Source of the DNA: Deltaproteobacteria bacterium | Lineage (GTDB): Bacteria > Myxococcota_A > UBA9160 > SZUA-336 | NCBI GenBank assembly: GCA_029261925.1 | Contig: JAJDAJ010000070.1 | Span: forward strand, 131,613-195,612 | DNA length: 64,000 nucleotides | Direction: 5' to 3' | Part shown: piece by piece, positions 21,876-29,563 of the stretch | How the letters are laid out: each line of letters opens with the position of its first letter | How positions within the stretch are numbered: position 1 is the first letter of the stretch | The notes under the pieces: generated by a model | What the model saw: only the letters and a program-made list of their open reading frames with translations | Told to the model about the DNA's origin: nothing | Database searches by the model: none | Program-made: the position numbers and the translations under genes

Positions 21876-22763
21876 GTGCCCCGCTGCCTCGCGCTCCCGA
21901 TCGTCGCGGCCTGCCTGCTCGGTGCCCACCCCGCCGCGGCGCTCTCGCTTCACGTCGAGACGAGCTCGCCGTCGATCGTGGCCCCCGGTGAGCGGGTCGA
22001 GTTCGAGCTCTACCTCGACACGCGCGCGGACGAGCCCGTGCAGGGCGTGCAGATCGGCTTCGACGTCAGCAGCCTGGGCCCCGACTTCGACCACAGCCCG
22101 GCCGATCGCCGGGTGTGGAGCCTGATCTCGACGATCGCCGGTCGCGGCGACGACCTCGACGTGCTGGCGGTCCACGCGGCGCAGCAGCCGATCCCGGGCG
22201 GCAGCCGCCTGCCCCTGGGCGGATTCTCGGCGCTCGCGAGCTCCGAGGGGCGGATCGCCCTGCTGATGGACGACTGGGTGATCGCATCCGGTGTTCCCGG
22301 GGTCGCCGGGAGCGACACTCCCCCGGTGTGGGTGCTCGACACGGGCGTCTGCGTGAGCGCGAGCGGCGTGTGCAGCGGCGAGCTGCCCGACTGGCCGCCG
22401 CAGGCCGTCCTGGCTCCGGAGCCCGTGCCCGTGCCCGTCCCGGAGCCGGTCGCTCCGGCGCCCGAGCCCCTGCCCTTACCCGAGCCTGACCCGGAGCTCG
22501 CCGGCACGCTCGACGAGCTGAGGCGCCTCGATCTCATCGACGGGCACCGCGTGCTCGTGACGGCCGACGGCCAGATCCTGACGTGGACGAGCGTGATGCC
22601 GCGCGGCCGCGCCTTCTTCGACGAGCGCCGGGCGGTCCACGAGGGCGGCGCGGTGCCGGGCACGCTCGAGACGCCGGAGCCCGGCGGCTGGTGGCTGCTG
22701 GCCCTCGCCGGGCTGGCTCTCCGGCGGCGATGCCGCCGGATCTCGCGTAGCCTCCGTAGGTGA
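21876..22763 (+). CDS. PEP-CTERM surface protein with proline-rich linker
   Basis: 295 residues from GTG 21876 (GAGGAG upstream). It has a signal peptide (about 1-22), then a beta-sandwich-like region (SIVAPGERVEFELYLDT...VQGVQIGFDVS) that recalls cohesin-like or other anchor-linked domains. A Pro/Glu/Val-rich linker of PEPVP-type repeats follows at about 180-205, then a short second domain. The tail TPEPGGWWLLALAGLALRRR is a PEP-CTERM signal. Function unknown; expected on the cell surface. Its last 109 bases are the first part of a diverged duplication repeated at 24729. Confidence 0.7.
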   Translation: MPRCLALPIVAACLLGAHPAAALSLHVETSSPSIVAPGERVEFELYLDTRADEPVQGVQIGFDVSSLGPDFDHSPADRRVWSLISTIAGRGDDLDVLAVHAAQQPIPGGSRLPLGGFSALASSEGRIALLMDDWVIASGVPGVAGSDTPPVWVLDTGVCVSASGVCSGELPDWPPQAVLAPEPVPVPVPEPVAPAPEPLPLPEPDPELAGTLDELRRLDLIDGHRVLVTADGQILTWTSVMPRGRAFFDERRAVHEGGAVPGTLETPEPGGWWLLALAGLALRRRCRRISRSLRR

Positions 22764-22880
22764 TGCCCTACGGCCGGAGCTCTACGATGCGACTGCTCCC
22801 GCCGCTCCTGTTCTCGCTGCTGCTGAGCGCAGGCGCCCTGCCAGCCGCCGCGGGGACGATCCGCGATACCGCGACGGAAT
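22655..22880 (+). repeat. Diverged segmental duplication, copy A
   Basis: The end of the PEP-CTERM gene, a CCGTAGG-N6-CCTACGG hairpin over its stop, the spacer and the first 30 or so codons of the next gene all recur at 24729-24957 in the same order and spacing. The signal-peptide part is the most similar. Confidence 0.75.
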
Positions 22881-23023
22881 CGACGCTGCCGTGCGCGCCG
22901 AACATGTCACGAAGCTCCTGCTCCGTGGCCGAAAAGGGAAGGTCGAGACACGCGCAGCAGCGCAGCGCCTCGACTGGCTCCGGTCGCGAGTCCGGACGAT
23001 CCGGACGGGGTCCCGTCGCATGA
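22787..23023 (+). pseudogene. Truncated paralogue of the 24864 PEP-CTERM gene
   Basis: From ATG 22787 the first 30 residues (MRLLPPLLFSLLLS... through GTIRDT) match the start of the intact protein at 24864. The match then stops, and the frame continues only as 50 low-complexity residues without the PEP-CTERM tail. Position 22867 onward is antisense to an RRM-protein fragment, so the break is a rearrangement junction, not a point mutation. Confidence 0.6.
22867..22941 (-). pseudogene. Fragment of an RRM (RNA-recognition-motif) protein
   Basis: On the minus strand 25 codons read LPFSATEQELRDMFGAHGSV followed by DSVAV. This is the RNP2 end, helix 1 and strand 2 of a bacterial single-RRM RNA-binding protein (normally preceded by YVGN). 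The flanks do not continue the domain: no start codon or first strand precedes it, and downstream it runs into the antisense of the duplicated signal peptide. Confidence 0.65.
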
Positions 23024-23144
23024 CAGACCGGACAGCCTGGGTGACTTCTTCGTCATCCACGGAGACCGGGCTTCAAGGGGTTGATTCGACGGGCTAATTG
23101 CCGGCCTCGTGGTTCGACCTCCGGGCCGGCAGACCCGACTCCGC
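22942..23144. other. Non-coding remainder of a rearranged spacer
   Basis: The gap 22764-23144 holds the truncated PEP-CTERM start and the RRM fragment described separately. In 22942-23144 no gene is seen. One plus-strand frame reads PDDPDGVPSHDRPDSLGDFF, which looks protein-like but has no start and could be chance. Confidence 0.4.
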
Positions 23145-24254
23145 CTAGTCCTCGATGCACCAGACCTTCCTGGGCGACGAGCAGGGGATGAGGCGAGTCT
23201 CGAAGCGCCCGCTGAGTGCCTCATCTGCGTCGCCCGGAGCCCAGACACTGTCGAGCAGAATGGTCGTTCCATCGTCGTTGGATAGCGAGCTGGCCCAGGC
23301 ATCGCAGTTGGCAACGCCAGCCCCCGCAGTTCCGAACGCGAGGTTTCCCGTTCGCACCCAGGCTTGGGACTCGAACGGTGCACCTTTGCCGCCATCTGGT
23401 GCCTCGCTAGTTTGGACGCCCATTTGCGGCTTGGTGGTGTATTCCAGATCCGACCCGGCCGTGAGCTCCGAGAACGCCGCCATTCGGTAGCCGCGTGTAC
23501 ATGCACCGAGGGCGGCGCCGCCGGTCACTGCTTCCGCCGTCATGTAGAAGCGCCGTGCGCCGCGTGCGGAGCAGCTGTCGTCCGAGCAGATATTGGCGCC
23601 CGCGGCTCGGCTGCCCTCGATGTCCCAATCGCCGTCACCCGCCCGACCGTTACTGACCGAGAGATTTCCCCGGAGCAGCGCCTCGCCGGCGTTGCCTAAC
23701 AGACCGGCAGCCACGCTCTCGGCGATATGGATGCCCGCCTTGCCATTGAACTCGGCCTGGCACTCGATCACGCTGCTTCGCTCGCCGACCGACATTCCAT
23801 GGCCGCCGTTCGAGTACGCCGTCACCCGGTGGACGTAGTTCCGGTGCGCGAGAGAGAGGCCGTCTCCGCCCATGCCCCGGATGATGCCGTTGAGGACCCG
23901 CGTATTCGTGGTGGTGGTGCTCGCTTCGATTCCGACGCCCGTTCCCGACCCGTTGCAGCTAAAGGCGGAACACACGATGGGGCCGTGGATCGAGAAACCG
24001 TTGAGGTCGACCGTCGAGTAGTCGGCCGTCCCCTCGAGCACGATCGCACTCGTGTTCGCATCCGGAACCGTGAGACTGCTCGTGAGGACATAGCTCCCGG
24101 ACGCGCTCAGCGTGACCGGGAATCCCGGGGCATCGCCCGGCGTAACGCCGCCCGCGAGTGCATTCGTCTGGTTGATCTCGATCCGGCCGTCACCGGCCAG
24201 GGCAGCGGAGGCCGCGAGAACGAGCAGGAGGATGGGGAGCAGCCGTGTACGCAT
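23145..24254 (-). CDS. Secreted right-handed beta-helix protein with Cys-rich C-terminal domain
   Basis: 369 residues with a signal peptide (about 1-20). Residues 40-200 contain beta-helix coils with stacked Asn/Gly turns (STVDLNGFSIHG, RVLNGIIRGMGGDGLS, GGHGMSVGERS). The C-terminal 140 residues form a separate domain with six or so cysteines (ACTRGYRMAAFSEL, ANCDAW, IPCSS, VWCIED) of a kind seen in deltaproteobacterial surface proteins; its function is not known. The start has an unusually perfect Shine-Dalgarno sequence, GGAGGTGATC, 5 bases before the ATG. Codon third positions are visibly more AT-rich than in neighbours, hinting at transfer. Confidence 0.7.
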   Translation of the reverse strand: MRTRLLPILLLVLAASAALAGDGRIEINQTNALAGGVTPGDAPGFPVTLSASGSYVLTSSLTVPDANTSAIVLEGTADYSTVDLNGFSIHGPIVCSAFSCNGSGTGVGIEASTTTTNTRVLNGIIRGMGGDGLSLAHRNYVHRVTAYSNGGHGMSVGERSSVIECQAEFNGKAGIHIAESVAAGLLGNAGEALLRGNLSVSNGRAGDGDWDIEGSRAAGANICSDDSCSARGARRFYMTAEAVTGGAALGACTRGYRMAAFSELTAGSDLEYTTKPQMGVQTSEAPDGGKGAPFESQAWVRTGNLAFGTAGAGVANCDAWASSLSNDDGTTILLDSVWAPGDADEALSGRFETRLIPCSSPRKVWCIED

Positions 24255-24499
24255 CTTCAGATCACCTCCATGCCAGCCGTCGATCCTCCCAGTCTCTCAT
24301 GTTCATGTCTTCCGTGGGGAATCTACCTCGGTGCCCTCAGGGCGGAACTCCAGCCAGAAGGCCCCTGGAGGTCGACGAGCCTTCGCGCGAGCGCGATGAG
24401 CGCTGGCGCCCTGTCGATGAGGCCGCGGTCCCGGTTCTGGGACAAGCCGAGGCCACCTGCTCCGCAGCCGGGTTGAATAGCGGCGGTACCGCTTCCGAT
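24255..24499. other. Spacer with no recognised feature
   Basis: Upstream region of the beta-helix gene. No intact gene, tRNA or clear promoter was recognised; the frames on both strands are short. Confidence 0.4.
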
Positions 24500-24730
24500 C
24501 TAGTCCGCTCTGAAGATCCCGGGCTCCGGCTGGGGATCCAATGGGACGAGGGAACGGCCCACCAGCGCCGGCTGGTCCTCCGGGATCCGCGTCGCCCGGA
24601 AGACGCCGAACGGGTTGTCGGCGGCGCACGGCGGGACCCAGCCGTCCTCTTCCCGAACACCTTCGCTGTACGGGTTCTGGTACTCCCAGACGATTTCGCC
24701 GGCCGCGTCGAGTTCGAAGAGGCGCGACGC
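24500..24730 (-). pseudogene. C-terminal fragment of an aryl-sulfotransferase-like protein
   Basis: The minus strand reads SRLFELDAAGEIVWEYQNPY and then an acidic segment, DNPFGVFRATRIPEDQPAL and a normal TAG stop at 24500-24502. The SRxFEvD...GeivWEyxNPy and xnxvFRAxRyp-D motifs are those of the last propeller blade of arylsulfotransferase (ASST) family proteins. Nothing upstream continues the protein: at about 24730 the sequence switches to the duplicated PEP-CTERM tail. Therefore about 76 terminal residues survive from a protein normally several hundred long. Confidence 0.65.
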
Positions 24731-24957
24731 CGGGCACGCTCGAGACGCCCGAGCCCGCCCTCTGGGGGCTCCTGACCGTCTTCGCGCTGGCCTTCCTGGG
24801 ACAGCACCGCCGGAGCATCCCGACCGCGTGCCGTAGGTGATACCCTACGGCCGGAGGTTCACGATGCGACTGCTCCTGCCGTTCCTGTTCTCGCTGCTGC
24901 TGATCGCGAGCGCCCCACCGGCCGACGCGGGCACGATCCGCGACGCCACGCTGCGGA
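24729..24957 (+). repeat. Diverged segmental duplication, copy B
   Basis: Begins with GCCGGGCACGCTCGAGACGC as at 22655 and encodes a PEP-CTERM tail (PGTLETPEPALWGLL...CRR, stop at 24838-24840) without the rest of its gene. It continues with CCGTAGG-N6-CCTACGG and the start of the gene at 24864. The length from the first base to the tail stop is 112 versus 109 bases in copy A. Confidence 0.75.
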
Positions 24958-25283
24958 GCCCGACCCGGGATCCGCGCGGCGCGCTGGCCGAGGAGCTGGT
25001 GCGCAGCGCCACCGACGGGGTCCTGCGCTCGGCGCCCGAGGCCCTGACCACCGACGCGCCGGACACCGACTCGGGTCGCATCGATCTGCGGGCGGTGCCC
25101 CAGACGACCGCGGCCCCGATCTCCGCCCCGGCCCGTGTCACGATCCCCGGAGGGACGCTGACGATCAGCCACCTGCAGGCCGCGGGGAGCGTGATCGAGC
25201 CCGGCATCGTTCCCGAGCCGCACACAGCGGGGCTGCTGGCTCTGGCCGCGCTCGCCCTGACCGGACTCCGCCGGCGACGCTAG
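24864..25283 (+). CDS. Small PEP-CTERM protein
   Basis: 139 residues from ATG 24864 with CCGGAGG six bases upstream. It has a signal peptide (about 1-23), a polar central region of about 85 residues with no recognised domain, and a tail VPEPHTAGLLALAALALTGLRRRR that is a typical PEP-CTERM signal. It should be exported and processed by an exosortase encoded elsewhere. The hairpin CCGTAGG-TGATAC-CCTACGG just upstream may shape translation or end the upstream transcript. A truncated copy lies at 22787. Confidence 0.65.
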   Translation: MRLLLPFLFSLLLIASAPPADAGTIRDATLRSPTRDPRGALAEELVRSATDGVLRSAPEALTTDAPDTDSGRIDLRAVPQTTAAPISAPARVTIPGGTLTISHLQAAGSVIEPGIVPEPHTAGLLALAALALTGLRRRR

Positions 25284-25325
25284 CAGGCGCGAGCCGGGCC
25301 CAGGCACCGGGGCGCGGCGACCTCC

Positions 25326-28300
25326 TCAGAGACCGGTCGCCATGCAGGCCAGCGCGATCCCGGGCCCGAGCCCGGCGAGCGCCCGCGTGAGAACCACGAG
25401 GTCGACGAGGTCACACACGCCCGGCTCGACCCCGAACACCGAGCAGCGTGCCGCCGCACCGCCCGTGAACAGGACGCCCGCACCCGAGAGGGAGTTGCGG
25501 TAGTCGCCGAGATCGGCCGCGTCGACCACGCCGTCCCCGCTGACCTCGCCACACTGACAGTCGTCGCCAATCCCGTCGGGGATCGCGCTGTCCAGTGCCC
25601 CGGCATCTACCTGGTCCGGATTGGGTACGAACGGACAGTTGTCCAGCAAGGCGCCGTCCCCGTCCGGGTCTTCCGGGGGGCCGGACCCAGCCGTGCTGCA
25701 GACAGAGAACTCCGAGGTGTTGCCCGCGGGACCCGTGGCCGTCGCGGTCAGCACCTGGCCCATCTCGACAGGCTCTCCACCGGTCCACAGAAACGGTGCC
25801 TGGCCCGTCTCGTCGGTGGTCACGAGAATCGACCCCAGCGGCCGTGCGCCCTCGCCCGATCCGGAGGGGTCGCACTCGGGACTGGCGAACAGCTCCACGA
25901 GGTAATCCAGCTCCGGGCTGGCCGCGAGCGTGCCCGATGCTGCCGTTCCCTGGCTCACGACCGCCTGGGCCAGAGCGGGAGCCGGCAGCGCCGCGTTGCC
26001 GCCGGCGAGGTCGATACCCAGCCCGCCGTTCAGGTCGACGGCGTTCGAGCGCAGCTCGTTCTGCTCGCCCGAGAGGATCAGAATTCCCTCGCCTGTGTTG
26101 CCAGCGATCGTGTTCGCGGCACCCGTACTGCCTATGCGGTTGCCGGTAGCCTCGATCCGCACGCCCGGACCCAGGTTGGGCACCGCGAAGCCGGCCTCGG
26201 CGATCCCGATGCGGTTGCCGAGCACGTCGGTCTCGCTGATCGCCGCCCCCTCGATCCACACGCCGGGCCCCGCATTACCCCCGATCGTGTTGCCACTGCT
26301 CCCGGGCCCGCCGATCTGGTTCGCGCCCAGGGTCTCGCCACAGGCCGATGGCTGCAGGTGGACCCCTGCCTCGCCGTTCCCGAGCGCCAGCGAGCCCGAT
26401 GCGTCGAGGCCGATCCAGTTACCGCTCACGAGGTTGCCCGCGCCCTCCGTCTGGTTGCCGAGCAATGCGACTCCCGCAGCGGTGTTCGCGGAGATCAGAT
26501 TCCCCTCCGTGGCCGTCTCGCCTCCGACGACGTTGTCCGCGGCGCTGTCCGTGAACTCGCAGCCCGTTCCGGCCGTCCCGAGCCTCACGCCGCTGCGCCC
26601 GTTCCCCAGCGGCGCGGTGCCACTCCAGTCCGTACCGATCCGGTTGCCCTGGATCACGTTCCCGGAGGCCCCGGCGCCGATCACGCCGATCCCATCGCGC
26701 GCGTTCGCGGAGATCAGATTCCCCGCACCCGGGAGCGCTCCGCCGATGCGGTTCCCGCCGGCCGTGGGATTGGCAGGCAGGTCGCGGGTGATCCGGATGC
26801 CGTCTTCCCCGTTTCCGAGCGCAGCACTGCCGCTCGCATCGGTACCGATCAGGTTCCCCTCGACGATATTCCCGCCTCCACCCATCAAGCTGCCCGCCAG
26901 GCTGATCCCTGGTCCCTCGTTGCCGGAGATCAGGTTGCCCTCCTCAGGTCCGGGCCCGCCGATGCGCGTCTGGCCGGCTGCGGACTGAACGCCCACGATC
27001 GTCGAGATGTTCACGCCCGCGCGCAGGTTCCCCAGCTCCAGTGCCCCCGAGGGGTCGGTCCCGATGAAGTTGCTCTGCACGATGTTCCCGGTCGCCGTCG
27101 ATCCGGCGATGGCGATCCCGTCGCCCCCGAAGCCGGGCATTCCGTTGCCGGAGATCAGGTTGCCGGCCTCGAGCGTGGGTCCCCCGATGCGGTTTCCGGG
27201 TGCGTCGAAGAGCACGACCCCACCGCGAGCGTTCGGCAGCGCCACCCCGGCGGTCCGATCGGTACCGATGAGGTTCCCGAGCACCTGGTTCCCCGTCGCG
27301 CCCTCGCCCGAGAGCTCGACACCATGATGACCGTTGCCCGAGATCAGATTGGTGTCCTCTGGCCGGTCGCCTCCGATCAGATTCGCCGCCGTCGTCACGA
27401 ACACGCCGGAGGCCCCGTTCCCGCTGCTCGCCATGCCGTCGGAGCTCGTGCCAACGAAGCAGCCCTGAATCGCGCTGCTCCCCGCACCCAGCAGCTCGAT
27501 TCCGTGGGCCGCGAACGACTGGACGACGAGCCCACGCAGGATGCTCCCCCCTCCACTGATCACGAGCCCGCTTCCCGCCGTCGACGACCCGTCGAGGACG
27601 ATAGGAGGATCGCCTGCGAACCCCGGCTGGGTCGTGCCGTCGATCGCGAGCGGGTCGTCGAGCGCGGGCAGCGGTGACTCCGGCGCGATCACGTGCGGCG
27701 GGGCACCGGGGATCTGGAACCGCACCAGCTCGCGGATGCCCGGTGTGGCGTTCGCGTCGAGAATCGCCTGCCGCAGCGACCCCGGGCCCGAGTCGTCCGT
27801 GGTGTCGACCACGATCTCGCTCGGCAGCTCGAAGGTCGCGCTCACCACCGGGCTGGACCCGCAGCCCGAGCCGGGTGCTCCGAACGCGCGTGTCCTCAGC
27901 TCGACGGGTGGCGAGAGAAACAGCCTTCCGCTCCCGGGGACCTCGGCCGACAACGTCGTCGGATCGGAGCCATCGGTCGTGTACCGGATGACCCCGGAGG
28001 GATCGGGCGAGGAGACCTGGACAGGTGCGCCCAGCACGAGCGCCCCCCCGCTGGGAATGATCGATGGGATGGATGCCTGCACCGAGGCCAGAAACTGGAG
28101 CCGGTCACCCAGCGACTCCCCGGAGGCCGATACGGCCGCGACCTCCCACTCGTAGAGCTCTCCCTCCTGCAGGAGCCCGCCGGGCAGGACCAGCGAGAGT
28201 GCGGGCGGGCTGGGTGTGACCGTGATCGTCTGCAGGCTACCCGGGACACGGAGTCGAACCTCGTAGCTCACGCCCGACGGAAGCGGCCCCTGCCACAGCA

Positions 28301-29228
28301 GCGTGGGTGTGCTCGTCGCACAGCTGCCGTCGATGGGTGCGAGGAGCTGCGGCGGATCGGGAACCACGCGCGTGGATGCACGGATCGATCCCGAGGCCCA
28401 GACCGCGTCGCTGATGCCGGCGTACACCGGGTCGGCGGGATTCTCGATGAGGCGCCCCCGCATGAGCTCGCGGTAGAAGGCCTCGAAGCCGCCCACGACC
28501 TGATCCCCATTCGCGTCGGTGTGGCCGAATAGCAGGGCCTCGTCCGAATCGCCCACGTCGTAGCCTCGGGCCCTGTAGAATCCGGGCACGGGGTGGAGCC
28601 ACTCGTGCAGGAGCCCCTCACCGGGATCCCTCGTCACGCTCGCGTCGAACAGGCCCGAGCGCAGATACGCCGTGCTCCACGTGATCTGCTGGTTCTTGAA
28701 TGCTACCGGCGCGTTCCACGACACCCCCTGATAGCCGCGCGTCGGGACGTGAAGCAGGGGATTGCCAGTGGACGGCTCCCCCGAGTGCCACAGCACGAAC
28801 ACCGAGTCGTAGTCACCCTGGGCCAGCAGCGGCGCGAGCTCGGCCTTGGCGTCGTCCCGCTCCACCCAGAACCCGGGATCGTAGTCGGCGGTTGCCGCAT
28901 CGTCTGCGAAGACTAGGGTCACGGACCGCAGTGGTGACTGCGCGACCCGGACATTGAGCGCGATCGAGGCCCGGCCCCGGGACCACGCGCTGGTCAGTCG
29001 CGCGAAGTCGTGGGCCACATCGCGCAGCCGCGTGACCTCGGCCCCCGTCATCTGCGCCTGGATCCGCACTGGGCCCAGCTGCGGATGCGCGTAGGTGACG
29101 TCGGTCTCGGGATAGATCAAAACCAGCGCGGACCACTGCCCGGCAGTCGCCAGGGCCGGTAGCGCCAGGGCCAGAGCGAGCACTGCGGCAGCGCACCTTC
29201 TTGCCGCGCGACGGGTGCGTGATCCCAT
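25326..29228 (-). CDS. Very large secreted beta-helix protein with HExxH head, TSP3 and dockerin-like tail
   Basis: 1300 residues from the ATG at 29228, which follows AGGAG; in-frame ATGs further upstream lack a ribosome site. It has a signal peptide (about 1-30). The N-terminal domain to about residue 320 contains LLHEWLHPVPGF near residue 208, an HExxH zinc-protease-like motif. Fibronectin-like and chitobiase-C-like segments follow (RYTTDGSDPTTLS). DTTDDSGPGSLRQAILDAN opens a long parallel beta-helix with a dozen or more coils of the type GNLISGN...GNLIGTDASGSAALGNG. The tail has one TSP3 segment (DPDGDGALLDNCPF), then CQCGEVSGDGVVDAADL, a divergent dockerin pair. Likely a surface-anchored or released adhesin or hydrolase; substrate unknown. 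Confidence 0.75.
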   Translation of the reverse strand: MGSRTRRAARRCAAAVLALALALPALATAGQWSALVLIYPETDVTYAHPQLGPVRIQAQMTGAEVTRLRDVAHDFARLTSAWSRGRASIALNVRVAQSPLRSVTLVFADDAATADYDPGFWVERDDAKAELAPLLAQGDYDSVFVLWHSGEPSTGNPLLHVPTRGYQGVSWNAPVAFKNQQITWSTAYLRSGLFDASVTRDPGEGLLHEWLHPVPGFYRARGYDVGDSDEALLFGHTDANGDQVVGGFEAFYRELMRGRLIENPADPVYAGISDAVWASGSIRASTRVVPDPPQLLAPIDGSCATSTPTLLWQGPLPSGVSYEVRLRVPGSLQTITVTPSPPALSLVLPGGLLQEGELYEWEVAAVSASGESLGDRLQFLASVQASIPSIIPSGGALVLGAPVQVSSPDPSGVIRYTTDGSDPTTLSAEVPGSGRLFLSPPVELRTRAFGAPGSGCGSSPVVSATFELPSEIVVDTTDDSGPGSLRQAILDANATPGIRELVRFQIPGAPPHVIAPESPLPALDDPLAIDGTTQPGFAGDPPIVLDGSSTAGSGLVISGGGSILRGLVVQSFAAHGIELLGAGSSAIQGCFVGTSSDGMASSGNGASGVFVTTAANLIGGDRPEDTNLISGNGHHGVELSGEGATGNQVLGNLIGTDRTAGVALPNARGGVVLFDAPGNRIGGPTLEAGNLISGNGMPGFGGDGIAIAGSTATGNIVQSNFIGTDPSGALELGNLRAGVNISTIVGVQSAAGQTRIGGPGPEEGNLISGNEGPGISLAGSLMGGGGNIVEGNLIGTDASGSAALGNGEDGIRITRDLPANPTAGGNRIGGALPGAGNLISANARDGIGVIGAGASGNVIQGNRIGTDWSGTAPLGNGRSGVRLGTAGTGCEFTDSAADNVVGGETATEGNLISANTAAGVALLGNQTEGAGNLVSGNWIGLDASGSLALGNGEAGVHLQPSACGETLGANQIGGPGSSGNTIGGNAGPGVWIEGAAISETDVLGNRIGIAEAGFAVPNLGPGVRIEATGNRIGSTGAANTIAGNTGEGILILSGEQNELRSNAVDLNGGLGIDLAGGNAALPAPALAQAVVSQGTAASGTLAASPELDYLVELFASPECDPSGSGEGARPLGSILVTTDETGQAPFLWTGGEPVEMGQVLTATATGPAGNTSEFSVCSTAGSGPPEDPDGDGALLDNCPFVPNPDQVDAGALDSAIPDGIGDDCQCGEVSGDGVVDAADLGDYRNSLSGAGVLFTGGAAARCSVFGVEPGVCDLVDLVVLTRALAGLGPGIALACMATGL

Positions 29229-29563
29229 CTTCAGGCTCCTGGCGGCCCGCATCATCACTCCGTCCGGATGTCTCGTGCTCTCCAACCTCGAAGGAATGCC
29301 CTGCTATCCCTCTCGATCTTCACCGGGCACCCTGACGCGAGCCCAGCGGTGCATTCTGCCCCACGCAGTCGCCGAGCGGGGCGAATATTGCCGGGCGCGC
29401 GCGCCCGACCCGGTAGAAGGCCTGGGAGGAAGCCCCTGATCGACGACGCCTCGGGGTGAAGGGAGCACGAATACGCACCCGATCGCCTGTCGGAGGCCGG
29501 ACTGGGATCTAGGCCCTGCTCATGCGAAGCTGAAGCGGGGCGTTCGCCAGGACGGCCTGCCCG
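29229..29563. other. Intergenic region without recognised gene
   Basis: Spacer between the start of the beta-helix gene and the stop of the AICAR transformylase gene, both on the minus strand. No protein-like frame, repeat or convincing terminator was seen. Confidence 0.5.

Noticed and set aside
13789..25283. Exosortase or sigma-54 promoter expected for PEP-CTERM genes
   Set aside because: Three PEP-CTERM proteins were found, but no exosortase-like membrane gene and no TGGCAC-N5-TTGC promoter upstream of them could be seen.
26132..27500. Regularly spaced similar DNA in the beta-helix gene, reminiscent of an array
   Set aside because: Repeats are degenerate, in frame and encode beta-helix coils; there are no unique spacers, so it is not a CRISPR array.
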